This document shows positions 16,285-24,673 of a stretch of DNA of 64,000 nucleotides, one piece after another (the stretch's first letter is position 1; every line of letters begins with the position of its first letter). The DNA comes from Extensimonas vulgaris (GTDB lineage: Bacteria; Pseudomonadota; Gammaproteobacteria; Burkholderiales; Burkholderiaceae_C). The notes below the pieces were generated by a model. The model saw only the letters and a list, made by a program, of their open reading frames with translations, ran no database searches and was not told the DNA's origin. The position numbers and the translations under genes were made by a program. The DNA lies in the NCBI RefSeq assembly GCF_003337425.1, contig NZ_QPJU01000008.1, forward strand, positions 83,590 through 147,589, given 5' to 3'.

Positions 16285-16749
16285 ATGACCACCACCATCC
16301 TCGCCCTCGATCTGGGTACCACCACCGGCTGGGCACTGCGCGGCAGTGACGGCCACATCACCAGCGGTTCCGAGAGCTTCCGGCCGCAGCGCTTCGAAGG
16401 CGGCGGAATGCGCTTCCTGCGTTTCAAGCGCTGGCTCACCGAGATCAAGCAATCCTGCGACGGAATCGACTGCCTGCACTTCGAGGAGGTGCGCCGCAAC
16501 GTCTCGACCGACGCGGCACACGCCTACGGCGGGTTCCTTGCCACGCTCACCGCGTGGTGCGAGCACCACCAGATCCCGTACCAGGGCGTGCCGGTCGGCA
16601 CGATCAAGAAGCATGCCACCGGCAAGGGCAACGCGAGCAAGGAGGACGTGATCGCCACCATCCGGGCACGCGGCCACGCCCCGGTCGACGACAACGAAGC
16701 CGATGCGCTGGCGCTGCTGCATTGGGCCATTCAGGCGCAGGAGGTGTGA
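16285..16749 (+). CDS. RuvC-like Holliday junction resolvase
   Basis: This 154-aa protein has the RNase H-fold signature ALDLGTTTGW (Asp9), a second acidic motif FEEV (Glu67/68) and a C-terminal NEADALALLHW helix carrying the last acidic residues. These match the RuvC family found in phages, which resolve branched replication intermediates before packaging. A 130-bp gap precedes it; the start ATG 16285 is the first that keeps the catalytic Asp near the N terminus. Confidence 0.82.
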   Translation: MTTTILALDLGTTTGWALRGSDGHITSGSESFRPQRFEGGGMRFLRFKRWLTEIKQSCDGIDCLHFEEVRRNVSTDAAHAYGGFLATLTAWCEHHQIPYQGVPVGTIKKHATGKGNASKEDVIATIRARGHAPVDDNEADALALLHWAIQAQEV

Positions 16750-16750
16750 T

Positions 16751-16960
16751 GTGAAGATTCCGACACCCCAATACCGCTGCCCGCTTGGGCGATTCCAGCC
16801 TGATGTCCAGGATGTGGACGCCATCAAGCAACGCGGCTGGCGCGACCAGCACATCCTGGTCGTGTCGCCCGACGATGAACGCCTCGACTGGATGGAGCGT
16901 GAACTGGTACGCCAGATCGGCGAGCGCCTCTACGGCGCGGGAGGACGACGCCATGGCTGA
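16751..16960 (+). CDS. Small phage protein (69 aa)
   Basis: The GTG start at 16751 follows the resolvase stop by one base, within GAGGTGTGATGTG. The product reads VKIPTPQYRCPLGRFQPDVQ and ends Arg/Gly-rich. It overlaps the next gene by 8 bp, which supports translation. No function recognised; position between resolvase and DUF6362 suggests an early/middle role. Confidence 0.55.
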   Translation: MKIPTPQYRCPLGRFQPDVQDVDAIKQRGWRDQHILVVSPDDERLDWMERELVRQIGERLYGAGGRRHG

Positions 16961-17381
16961 CCGTCATACAGCTTGGACGATTGAGGACGTGGCCGCCCGC
17001 TTCGAGGAAGCCGCCAGTACCGGACGACGCCTGCCACCCGTGCGTGTGCAGGGCTATTTCAACTGCTGGCCCGCCATCGTGCGCCGGGAGTGGGAGACGT
17101 TCGCTGCCGACGAGAAGGTCTACCGCCCATTCCCGCCCGCACCGGACGCCATCGACCGGATGCTGGAGACGATGCAGTGGGTGCAGTGGCTGGAGGTCGA
17201 ACAGCGGCATCTGGTGTGGATGCGGGCCAAGCGCTACGGCTGGCGCGACATCACGATCCGCTTTGCCTGCGACCGCACGACGGCATGGCGTCGCTGGCAG
17301 CGAGCGCTGGAAATCGTGGCCGAGAAACTCAACAGCGAAGGTATCCGTGCGCCTTCCAAAATCGTAGGCCAGGCAGGGTAA
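16953..17381 (+). CDS. DUF6362-family phage protein (putative late regulator)
   Basis: This 142-aa protein reads TAWTIEDVAARFEEAA at the start. Its C-terminal half looks like a sigma-region-4-type HTH (RYGWRDITIRFACDRTTAWRRW at about 98-118). Proteins of this type end early operons just before the packaging region and resemble small sigma or late-transcription factors; a regulatory role is inferred. It is the last gene before the 315-bp non-coding region with the candidate cos site. Confidence 0.75.
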   Translation: MADRHTAWTIEDVAARFEEAASTGRRLPPVRVQGYFNCWPAIVRREWETFAADEKVYRPFPPAPDAIDRMLETMQWVQWLEVEQRHLVWMRAKRYGWRDITIRFACDRTTAWRRWQRALEIVAEKLNSEGIRAPSKIVGQAG

Positions 17382-17520
17382 TGCCTGCCGCTTTTGTCCT
17401 CTGTTTGCTGCGTTTGTCCCTTTTGACGCTCTTCGAGCCTGCAACAAAACAGCCCGGCTGGGGGTAGTATTTCGTCTATCTTCTGGACAGCGGTGACGGC
17501 AAGCGAAGTGGCCCCAAGCA

Positions 17521-17580
17521 AAAGGGGTCCTTCCTGGCCAGAAAGCAATGCGGGGGGCGCGAGCGCGGCGCTTTTTTAGC
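17521..17580 (+). other. Candidate cos (cohesive end) site
   Basis: GGTCCTTCCTGGCC (17526-17539), then GCGGGGGGCGCGAGC (17550-17564) and GCTTTTTTAGC, follow the same order as lambda cosQ (GGTCCTTTCCGG) and cosN with its GGGCGG core and flanking T-rich stretch. It lies in a 315-bp gene-free region between early and late genes. The iterated repeats downstream resemble cosB terminase-binding sites. The lambda comparison is from memory and not a computed alignment. Confidence 0.45.
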
Positions 17581-17586
17581 GTCAGG

Positions 17587-17638
17587 GTGCGAACCAAGGT
17601 TCGCACGGTTCGCAGTTCGCACCCCGCCAGTTCGCACC
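17587..17638. repeat. Iterated GTTCGCAC repeats (candidate cosB / terminase-binding sites)
   Basis: Five copies lie in 52 bp: GTGCGAACC (17587-17595, inverted), GGTTCGCAC (17598-17606), GGTTCGCA (17607-17614), GTTCGCACC (17615-17623) and GTTCGCACC (17630-17638). The first two form a perfect palindrome. Iterons of this kind bind a sequence-specific protein; small terminase subunit is the favoured candidate given the adjacent cos-like sequence. Confidence 0.7.
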
Positions 17639-17649
17639 ACCCCCCAAAA

Positions 17650-17679
17650 CCCGCCCACGGCTTTGTCGGCGGGTTTTTT
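17650..17679 (+). terminator. Rho-independent terminator upstream of the methyltransferase genes
   Basis: The stem CCCGCC / GGCGGG has a 12-base loop and is followed by TTTTTT. It ends the non-coding block and is followed by ATTTCCGGGAC, then the TTG start at 17697. Confidence 0.8.
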
Positions 17680-17696
17680 ATTTCCGGGACATCTCT

Positions 17697-19178
17697 TTGA
17701 ACACGCTCAACGTCGAGTACCGCAAGGTCGAGGCGCTGATTCCCTACGCCCGCAATCCGCGCACGCATTCCGATGCGCAGATCGCCAAGATCGCGGCCAG
17801 CATCGTCGAGTACGGCTGGACGAACCCGATCCTGGTCGATGGCGACAACGGCATCATCGCCGGGCACGGGCGTCTGGCCGCAGCCCGCAAGCTCAGGCTG
17901 GATCAGGTGCCAGTGATCGAGCTTGCGCATCTGTCCGCCGCGCAGAAGCGTGCGCTCGTCTTGGCAGACAACCGGCTGGCGCTCGACGCGGGCTGGGACG
18001 AGGAGATGCTGGCGCTGGAGTTGGCCGACCTGTCCGAGTCCGGGTACGACCTTGCGCTGACGGGTTTCGAGGATGCCGAGATCGAGGCGCTGCTCGCCGG
18101 TGATGTGCTCGACGCCGACCCTCATACCGAAGCGAAACCAGACGCTGACGAGCCGGATGCTGCGGACGATGTGCCAGACGCGCCCGTCATGGCGGTGTCC
18201 TGCCCCGGTGATGTCTGGGCCATCGGCCAGCACCATCTGATCTGTGGCGATGCCACCGACCGGGCCGTGATTGCTGCGCTGATGCAAGGCGATACCGCTC
18301 GCCTGTGCTTCACCTCGCCGCCCTACGGCAACCAGCGCGACTACACCTCGGGCGGGATCACCGATTGGGATGGCCTGATGCGCGGCGTGTTCGCGCACCT
18401 GCCGATGGCGGCCGATGGTCAGGTGCTGGTCAACCTCGGGCTGATCCACCGTGACAACGAAGTGATCCCGTATTGGGACGCCTGGCTCGGCTGGATGCGC
18501 AGCCAAGGCTGGCGGCGCTTCGCGTGGTACGTCTGGGATCAGGGGCCGGGGATGCCCGGCGACTGGGCGGGTCGATTCGCGCCGAGCTTCGAGTTCGTTT
18601 TCCACTTCAACCGCGAGAGCCGCAAGCCGAACAAGATCGTGCCCTGCAAGCACGCCGGGCAGGAATCGCACCTGCGCGCCGATGGCTCGTCCACGGCGAT
18701 GCGGGGCAAGGACGGCGAAGTCGGCGGCTGGACGCACAAGGGCCTGCCGACGCAGGACACGCGCATCCCTGACAGCGTGATCCGAGTGATGCGCCACAAG
18801 GGCAAGATCGGCCAGGACATCGACCACCCGGCCGTGTTTCCGGTCGCGCTGCCGGAGTTCGTCATCGAGGCCTACACGGACGTGGGCGACCTCGTGTTCG
18901 AACCCTTCGGTGGCAGCGGCACGACGATGCTGGCCGCCGAGCGCACGGGCCGCATCTGCCGTAGCGTGGAAATCGCGCCGGAGTACGTGGACGTTGCCAT
19001 CAAACGCTTCCAGCAGAACCACCCCGGCGTGCCGATCACGCTGATCGCCACCGGTCAGTCCTTCGAACAGGTCGCCGCCGAGCGCGCCGCAGTTTCGTGG
19101 CATGACAAATCGGCAGGACAGCCGATTTGCACAGCCGAAGGCTGCCCGCAGGGTGACGCACATGGATGTGCGTCATGA
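17697..19178 (+). CDS. ParB-domain DNA methyltransferase fusion, SPPY type
   Basis: This 493-aa protein has an N-terminal ParB/Srx-like domain (PYARNPRTHSDAQIAKIA, then IIAGHGRLAAARKL and ADNRLALDAGWD, residues 1-120). A beta-class methyltransferase follows, with the catalytic motif TSPPYGN near residue 205 before the SAM motif FEPFGGSGTT near 401. SPPY is more usual for N4-cytosine enzymes but also occurs in adenine enzymes. It starts at a TTG. Phage copies probably protect phage DNA from host restriction. It overlaps the next gene (ATGA). Confidence 0.85.
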   Translation: MNTLNVEYRKVEALIPYARNPRTHSDAQIAKIAASIVEYGWTNPILVDGDNGIIAGHGRLAAARKLRLDQVPVIELAHLSAAQKRALVLADNRLALDAGWDEEMLALELADLSESGYDLALTGFEDAEIEALLAGDVLDADPHTEAKPDADEPDAADDVPDAPVMAVSCPGDVWAIGQHHLICGDATDRAVIAALMQGDTARLCFTSPPYGNQRDYTSGGITDWDGLMRGVFAHLPMAADGQVLVNLGLIHRDNEVIPYWDAWLGWMRSQGWRRFAWYVWDQGPGMPGDWAGRFAPSFEFVFHFNRESRKPNKIVPCKHAGQESHLRADGSSTAMRGKDGEVGGWTHKGLPTQDTRIPDSVIRVMRHKGKIGQDIDHPAVFPVALPEFVIEAYTDVGDLVFEPFGGSGTTMLAAERTGRICRSVEIAPEYVDVAIKRFQQNHPGVPITLIATGQSFEQVAAERAAVSWHDKSAGQPICTAEGCPQGDAHGCAS

Positions 19179-20491
19179 GCTGGCTGGCCGACAAGATCGA
19201 GCAGTGGCCCACGGCCAAGCTGCTGCCCTACGCCCGCAACGCGCGCACCCACTCTGAGGAGCAGGTGGCGCAGATCGCCGCCAGCATCGCTGAGTTCGGA
19301 TTCACCAATCCGATCCTCGCAGGCAGCGACGGCATCATCGTCGCGGGCCACGGACGCTTGGCCGCCGCCCAGAAACTCGGGCTGGAGATCGTGCCGGTGG
19401 TCGTGCTCGACCACTTGAGCCCGACCCAACGCCGAGCTCTGGTCATCGCGGACAACCGCATCGCCGAGAACGCGGGCTGGGACGACGCGATGCTACGGAT
19501 CGAATTGGAAGCCTTGCAGCTTGAAGGCTTCGATCTGGACATCACCGGCTTCGACGCCGACGCGCTGGCCGAACTGATCGCGGGCCACGAGCCGGACAAC
19601 GAGGGCCAGACCGATGAGGATGCGGTGCCCGAAGTCAGCGAGACGCCGATCTCGCGCCCGGGCGATGTCTGGATCATGGGCCAGCACCGACTGCTGTGCG
19701 GCGACTCGACCGTGGCCGAGAGCTACGACCGGCTGATGCAGGGCGACGCGGCGGACATGGTCTTCACCGACCCGCCGTACAACGTGAACTACGCCAACAG
19801 CGCCAAGGACAAGCTGCGCGGCAAGGATCGCGCGATCCTGAACGACAACTTGGGCGACGGGTTCTACGACTTCCTGCTGGCGGCGCTGACGCCCACCGTG
19901 GCGCATTGCCGGGGCGGGATCTACGTGGCGATGTCGTCCAGCGAACTCGATGTGCTGCAGGCCGCGTTCCGCGCTGCCGGTGGCAAGTGGTCGACCTTCA
20001 TCATCTGGGCCAAGAACACCTTCACGTTGGGCCGCGCCGACTACCAGCGGCAGTACGAGCCGATCCTGTACGGCTGGCCCGAGGGCGCAACGCGCCACTG
20101 GTGCGGCGACCGCGACCAGGGTGACGTCTGGAACATCAAGAAACCGCAGAAGAACGACCTGCACCCGACGATGAAGCCGGTAGAACTGGTGGAGCGCGCA
20201 ATCCGCAATTCCAGCCGACCCGGCAATGTGGTGCTCGACCCCTTCGGCGGTTCCGGCACCACCCTGATCGCCGCAGAAAAATCTGGCCGCGTGGCGCGGC
20301 TGATCGAACTCGATCCAAAGTACGTGGACGTGATCGTGCGCCGGTGGGAGGAATGGACCTGCGAGCGCGCGACGCGCGCTCGTGACGGCCTGCGATTTAC
20401 GGATGCCGAAAGAGCACGATTTGGCGTAGAGTCAAAACCATGGGCATCCGCTTCCGAAAATCCTTCCCGCTCGGCAGCCTGTTCAGAATAA
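19175..20491 (+). CDS. ParB-domain DNA methyltransferase fusion, DPPY type
   Basis: This 438-aa protein has the same architecture as its upstream neighbour: ParB-like domain (PYARNARTHSEEQVAQIA, IIVAGHGRLAAAQKL) then methyltransferase with TDPPYNVNY near residue 198 and DPFGGSGTT near 354. DPPY indicates an N6-adenine enzyme. ATG 19175 is chosen because it overlaps the previous stop; an upstream in-frame ATG (19166) is possible. The last 50 bases overlap the DUF4236 gene. The pair could modify two different sites. Confidence 0.87.
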   Translation: MSWLADKIEQWPTAKLLPYARNARTHSEEQVAQIAASIAEFGFTNPILAGSDGIIVAGHGRLAAAQKLGLEIVPVVVLDHLSPTQRRALVIADNRIAENAGWDDAMLRIELEALQLEGFDLDITGFDADALAELIAGHEPDNEGQTDEDAVPEVSETPISRPGDVWIMGQHRLLCGDSTVAESYDRLMQGDAADMVFTDPPYNVNYANSAKDKLRGKDRAILNDNLGDGFYDFLLAALTPTVAHCRGGIYVAMSSSELDVLQAAFRAAGGKWSTFIIWAKNTFTLGRADYQRQYEPILYGWPEGATRHWCGDRDQGDVWNIKKPQKNDLHPTMKPVELVERAIRNSSRPGNVVLDPFGGSGTTLIAAEKSGRVARLIELDPKYVDVIVRRWEEWTCERATRARDGLRFTDAERARFGVESKPWASASENPSRSAACSE

Positions 20492-21063
20492 ATCTGAGCA
20501 AGTCGGGCGTGAGTCTTGGCATAGGGCCGCGAGGCTTCAACGTCAATATCGGCCCGCGCGGTGTTCGTCGCACGATCGGGCTGCCCGGCACGGGAATTTC
20601 CTATCAGGAAACCCGTTCGTGGAAGCAGCCCGCGTCCGAACGGGCGACGGCGGCGGCAAATCCGAGCGAAGGCGTGTCCTGGCTCAAAGTGCTGATCGGC
20701 CTGGTGACGATCGTCGTCATCTTCAAGGCCTGCGGTGCCCTGATGAACGGCCCCGACAGGGCGGTTGCGAGCACGACGACGAAAGCCGTCAGTGCGGCGC
20801 ACACGTCATCTGCTGCCAGCCAAGGCGTGCCCGCTGCCCCGGATCGAAGCGGCATGGAAGATCGCAAGCTCGAGCCCGCGGAATTGAGGGAATTGCAAAC
20901 CCTGCTGGCCCGGGCCGGGTATTCGCCCGGCCCCATCGACGGCAATTTGGGACCTCGAACCCGTGCGGCGGTCGAGGCGTTCCGCAAGCAATCGGCCGAC
21001 CCGGCAACGGGCGACCCAACACTTGCAACGCTGGTTCGCCTGCGTAGCACCGTCGAGCATTAG
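20440..21063 (+). CDS. DUF4236 / peptidoglycan-binding membrane protein
   Basis: This 207-aa protein has three parts: an N-terminal DUF4236 domain (MGIRFRKSFPLG through GPRGVRRTIGLPGTGISY, residues 1-58), a single hydrophobic segment (VLIGLVTIVVIFKACGAL, about 82-99) and a C-terminal peptidoglycan-binding domain (LQTLLARAGYSPGPIDGNLG and RTRAAVEAFRKQ). It probably sits in the inner membrane facing the wall. Position among late phage genes suggests a moron affecting the envelope or superinfection. It ends tail-to-tail with the DUF3489 gene, overlapping by 4 bp. Confidence 0.78.
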   Translation: MGIRFRKSFPLGSLFRINLSKSGVSLGIGPRGFNVNIGPRGVRRTIGLPGTGISYQETRSWKQPASERATAAANPSEGVSWLKVLIGLVTIVVIFKACGALMNGPDRAVASTTTKAVSAAHTSSAASQGVPAAPDRSGMEDRKLEPAELRELQTLLARAGYSPGPIDGNLGPRTRAAVEAFRKQSADPATGDPTLATLVRLRSTVEH

Positions 21064-21698
21064 ACGATTCGATACACGCGGTCGGCCTTGCCATCCTTGG
21101 TCGAGGCGATCGCGAGCCCGAGTTTCCTTTTGATGACGCCGGCCAAAGTGCCGCGCACCGTGTGCGCCTGCCAGCCGGTGGCGGCGCAGATCTGGCCAAT
21201 GGTGGCGCCCTCGGGGCGTTGCAGCAGCCGGATCACTTCGGCCTGCTTGGTGTTGTGCCGGGTGCTGCGCACCCTCTCGGCTTCGCCTCGCGAAACTTCG
21301 CTGCGCTCGTTTTCGCGGGTGCGCGGCTTGGCCTGCGTCGGCTCTTGTACCCACGTTGCTTCGGCGGCGGTGACGGCGGCTTCCAGTTCGGGATCACTCG
21401 TGGCGGCTGACGCGCCTTCAGCGTTGGCGATGATCTGATCGAGATGGGCCTCGAACTGACCGATGGCCTTCTTGTTCAAGCCGGGGCGCGGTAGCCCCAA
21501 GGCGTCGTAGCCCTCGGCAGCGACGAACCAGTCGGTGCCATCGGTGGTAATCAGCGCACGGTTGAACATCCCGTCGAGCACTTTCTTGCGCGCGCCGCCT
21601 TTGATGTGGTCGGGGAACCACTCGATCTTGCCGCCGGTGGTATGGATGGCCTTGGCGAGGATGGCGTGCTGGGCCGGGGTGAGTTGGGTGGTGGTCAT
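21060..21698 (-). CDS. DUF3489-containing protein
   Basis: This 212-aa protein starts MTTTQLTPAQHAIL, with AAAGGAG about 9 bp upstream. A winged-helix-like DUF3489 C terminus (TKQAEVIRLLQRPEGATIGQ, then ATGWQAHTVRGTLAG and VYRIV) follows a central Ala/Glu-rich linker. DUF3489 looks like an HTH and recurs in phage and ICE cargo; a DNA-binding role is inferred. Minus orientation inside a plus-strand late region and repeat element B upstream suggest independent expression, perhaps from the prophage. Confidence 0.75.
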   Translation of the reverse strand: MTTTQLTPAQHAILAKAIHTTGGKIEWFPDHIKGGARKKVLDGMFNRALITTDGTDWFVAAEGYDALGLPRPGLNKKAIGQFEAHLDQIIANAEGASAATSDPELEAAVTAAEATWVQEPTQAKPRTRENERSEVSRGEAERVRSTRHNTKQAEVIRLLQRPEGATIGQICAATGWQAHTVRGTLAGVIKRKLGLAIASTKDGKADRVYRIV

Positions 21699-21733
21699 GG
21701 TCTGCTCCTTTGCAGCGGTTGATCGGGATCGTG

Positions 21734-21763
21734 ATGAACGCGCTGCTTGGCTGCGAAGCCAAG
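21734..21763 (-). promoter_or_regulatory. Repeat element B
   Basis: ATGAACGCGCTG-CTTGGCTGC-GAAGCCAAG on the plus strand; lies 35 bp upstream of the minus-strand DUF3489 ATG. Same 12+9+9 layout as copies A, C, D and E. Confidence 0.6.
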
Positions 21764-21774
21764 CGCTTTCGGCT

Positions 21775-22041
21775 TCAGCGGCGGCGCAGTGACGCGATGC
21801 CTGCTTCGGCCAATTCGAGGGCGGCGGCGTGGAACGCGGCTTCCGCGATCCAAGGCGCGTTGCGAGCGTCATCGAGCAGCCGCTCGACGACGATCCTGGC
21901 TCGGGCACGCATCGCCGCACAGGCGGCTTCAAGTTCCGCATGACTGGCGGTGGCGACCTCCGTGCGGCAGGCGCGCACCAGGACCGTCATCGCCGCTTCC
22001 GCGAGCTTGACGGCGAGGGTGTCGGGAGCGGGTGTGTTCAT
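21775..22041 (-). CDS. Small helical phage-associated protein (88 aa)
   Basis: The start MNTPAPDTLAVKL has GGACAG 5 bp upstream. The product is almost entirely alpha-helical and Ala/Arg-rich (ARARIVVERLLDDARNAPWI). No family recognised. It precedes the DUF3489 gene on the same strand with a 76-bp gap holding element B, and has element C 36 bp upstream of its own start. Confidence 0.55.
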   Translation of the reverse strand: MNTPAPDTLAVKLAEAAMTVLVRACRTEVATASHAELEAACAAMRARARIVVERLLDDARNAPWIAEAAFHAAALELAEAGIASLRRR

Positions 22042-22077
22042 CGGCTGTCCTTTCGATGTGGTGGATGGCGTCACGAG

Positions 22078-22107
22078 ATGAACGCGCTGTTCCCGATCGA
22101 AGCCAAG
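22078..22107 (-). promoter_or_regulatory. Repeat element C
   Basis: ATGAACGCGCTG-TTCCCGATC-GAAGCCAAG on the plus strand; lies 36 bp upstream of the minus-strand start at 22041. It also sits 41 bp before the plus-strand terminase small-subunit gene. Confidence 0.6.
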
Positions 22108-22148
22108 CTCTTTCTCGACGAAGGACGAACGAATGATTGAAGGTGCCG

Positions 22149-22697
22149 ATGGGACTCTCGATTCGCGCGTATGCGCGTCACCGTGGCGTGTCCGATGCGG
22201 CGGTGCGCAAAGCCATCGCGGCGGGACGGATCACGCCGGAGGCAGACGGAACGATTGATGCCGAGCGCGTCGACCGGGAGTGGGCGCGCAATTCCGATGC
22301 GCCGCGCAATGGCACGACCGCCCGCGCGGTCAAGGTCGCCGTGCCGGAATCCAGCGCCAGCACGGGTGACGGGCCTGCCGCCTCATTGGCTACATCCGCA
22401 GCAGGCAGCACATCCTTGCTGCAGGCGCGCACGGTCAACGAAGTGGTCAAGGCGCAAACCAACAAAGTGCGCCTGGCCCGACTCAAGGGCGAGCTGGTGG
22501 ATCGGCCGCAGGCCGTGGCGCACGTTTTCAAGCTGGCGCGCTCCGAACGCGATGCCTGGCTCAACTGGCCCGCACGCATCTCGGCACAGATGGCAGCCAA
22601 GCTCGGTGTCGATCCGCACGCGATGCACATAGCCCTGGAGTCGGCGGTGCGTGAGCACCTGCAGGAACTGGGCGAGATGCGTCCAAGGGTGGATTGA
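22149..22697 (+). CDS. Terminase small subunit-like protein
   Basis: This 182-aa protein has an N-terminal HTH (SIRAYARHRGVSDAAVRKAI, residues 4-23, then GRITPEADGTIDAERVDREW) typical of Nu1-like small terminases. An Ala/Ser-rich linker and a helical C-terminal part (KLARSERDAWLNWPARIS) follow. It would recognise cos/pac DNA and recruit the large subunit encoded next, to which it is coupled by TGATG (22695-22699). ATG 22149 is preferred; an in-frame TTG lies 12 bp upstream. Confidence 0.8.
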   Translation: MGLSIRAYARHRGVSDAAVRKAIAAGRITPEADGTIDAERVDREWARNSDAPRNGTTARAVKVAVPESSASTGDGPAASLATSAAGSTSLLQARTVNEVVKAQTNKVRLARLKGELVDRPQAVAHVFKLARSERDAWLNWPARISAQMAAKLGVDPHAMHIALESAVREHLQELGEMRPRVD

Positions 22698-24661
22698 TGG
22701 GCATGGACTACGAAGGCGCTGCCGAGATCGAGCGCGCGTGGCGTGAAGGGCTGGCGCCCGACCCACTACTCAGTGTGTCGGAATGGTCGGATCGCCACCG
22801 GATGCTCTCCAGCAAGGCGTCCGCCGAACCGGGCCGCTGGCGTACCAGCCGCACGCCATACCTGAAGGACATCATGGATTGCCTGTCGCCGACCTCGCCG
22901 GTCGAGCGGGTGGTGTTCATGAAAGCCGCCCAACTCGGCGCGACCGAGATGGGGTCAAACTGGATCGGCTACGTCATCCACCACGCGCCGGGGCCGATGA
23001 TGGCCGTCTGGCCGACGGTGGAGATGGCCAAACGCAACTCCAAACAGCGGATCGATCCGCTGATCGAGGAATCGGCGGCGCTGGCTGAACTGATTGCACC
23101 GGCGCGCAGCCGGGATTCCGGCAACACCATCCTGGCCAAGGAGTTCCGGGGTGGCATGCTGGTGATGACCGGGGCCAACAGCGCGGTCGGGCTGCGCTCA
23201 ATGCCAGTGCGCTACCTGTTCCTCGACGAGGTCGACGGCTATCCGTTGGACGTCGAGGGCGAAGGCGATGCGATCTCGCTGGCCGAAGCCCGTACACGCA
23301 CCTTCGCGCGGCGCAAGATCTTCATCGTTTCGACGCCGACGATCTCAGGGGCGTCGGCTATCGAGCGCGAGTACGAGGCCAGCGACCAACGTCGCTACTT
23401 CGTGCCGTGCCCGCACTGCAACCACCCGCAGTGGTTGCGCTTCGAGCAACTGCGCTGGGACAAAGGACAACCGGAGACCGCTGCCTACATCTGCGAATCC
23501 TGCGACACCGCGATTGCCGAGCATCACAAGACGTGGATGTTGGAGCGCGGCGAATGGCGCGCGATGGCCGAGGGCAAGACGGCGGGATTTCACCTGTCGT
23601 CGCTGTACAGCCCGGTGGGCTGGCGCTCGTGGCGCGACATCGCCGCCGCGTGGGAAGCCGCCGTCAACAAGGAATCGGGATCGGCCGCCGCCATCAAGAC
23701 CTTCAAGAACACCGAGCTGGGCGAGACGTGGGTCGAGGAAGGCGAAGCGCCCGACTGGCAACGCCTGCTGGAGCGCCGCGAGGACTATGCCATCGGCACC
23801 ATTCCCGCAGGCGGCCTGCTGCTCACCGCCGGCGCCGACGTGCAGAAGGACCGCATCGAGGTCTCGGTCTGGGCCTTCGGGCGTGGCAAGGAGGCCTGGC
23901 TCATCGAGCACCGGGTGCTGATGGGCGACACCGCACGGGATGCGGTGTGGAAGGCGCTGGGCGGGATGCTCGCCGAGACCTGGACCCATGCCTCGGGCGC
24001 GGCCATGCCGCTGGCCCGCTTGGCGCTGGACACCGGCTTTGCGACACAGGAGGCCTACGCCTTCGTGCGCGCCTGCCGCGACGCGCGGGTGATGGCGGTC
24101 AAGGGCGTGCGGACGGGTTCGATGGGGGGCGCGGCCCTGATCGGCACACCGACGGCGGTCGATGTCTCGCAGGCGGGCAAGAAGCTGCGCCGGGGCATCA
24201 AGGTGTATGCGGTCGCGGTGGGGCTCGCCAAACTCGAGTTCTACAACCACCTGCGCCAGAGCGCGGAGGTGGCCGACGACGGCGTGACGGTGACCTACCC
24301 GGCCGGTTTCGTCCACCTGCCCAAGATCGACGCCGAGTTCATCCAGCAGCTCTGCGCCGAGCAACTGATCACCCGCCGCGACAGGAATGGCTTTCCGGTG
24401 CGGGAGTGGCAGAAGGTGCGCGAGCGCAACGAAGCGCTGGACTGCTACGTGTATGCCCGTGCTGCTGCTGCGGCCGCAGGGCTCGACCGCTTCGAGGAAC
24501 GCCACTGGCGCGAACTGGAGCGGCAACTGGGGCTGGCCAGTCCGCCAGCCCTTGAAACACCTACTGAATCGATCACCGAGGCCACCCATCGAGGTGGCCT
24601 GGGTGTTTCTGGCAACCGCAACACCGGCCGGCGCGTGATCAAGAGCCGCTGGCTGTCCTGA
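22697..24661 (+). CDS. Terminase large subunit (lambda gpA family)
   Basis: This 654-aa protein belongs to the gpA type: LLSVSEWSDRHRMLSSKASAEPG near the N terminus, a Walker A-like MKAAQLGATE near residue 75 and Walker B LFLDEVDGYP near 174. A zinc-ribbon-like CPHCN...CESCD lies at about 237-275, and the C-terminal nuclease region contains ALDTGFATQEAY. It packages DNA into proheads and cuts cos. Length matches lambda gpA (641 aa). A gpA-type terminase supports cos packaging for this phage. Confidence 0.93.
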   Translation: MGMDYEGAAEIERAWREGLAPDPLLSVSEWSDRHRMLSSKASAEPGRWRTSRTPYLKDIMDCLSPTSPVERVVFMKAAQLGATEMGSNWIGYVIHHAPGPMMAVWPTVEMAKRNSKQRIDPLIEESAALAELIAPARSRDSGNTILAKEFRGGMLVMTGANSAVGLRSMPVRYLFLDEVDGYPLDVEGEGDAISLAEARTRTFARRKIFIVSTPTISGASAIEREYEASDQRRYFVPCPHCNHPQWLRFEQLRWDKGQPETAAYICESCDTAIAEHHKTWMLERGEWRAMAEGKTAGFHLSSLYSPVGWRSWRDIAAAWEAAVNKESGSAAAIKTFKNTELGETWVEEGEAPDWQRLLERREDYAIGTIPAGGLLLTAGADVQKDRIEVSVWAFGRGKEAWLIEHRVLMGDTARDAVWKALGGMLAETWTHASGAAMPLARLALDTGFATQEAYAFVRACRDARVMAVKGVRTGSMGGAALIGTPTAVDVSQAGKKLRRGIKVYAVAVGLAKLEFYNHLRQSAEVADDGVTVTYPAGFVHLPKIDAEFIQQLCAEQLITRRDRNGFPVREWQKVRERNEALDCYVYARAAAAAAGLDRFEERHWRELERQLGLASPPALETPTESITEATHRGGLGVSGNRNTGRRVIKSRWLS

Positions 24662-24673
24662 CGAGGAGACGCT

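Noticed and set aside
17587..17638. CRISPR array
   Set aside because: Repeats are 8-9 bp with 0-6 bp spacing, so there are no spacers; iterons are the better description. No other array-like spacing was seen in the window.
16824..19163. 779-aa antisense open frame across DUF6362, the non-coding region and the methyltransferase
   Set aside because: It covers three functionally distinct plus-strand features, including the iterons and terminator, and has no domain signature; a codon-bias shadow.
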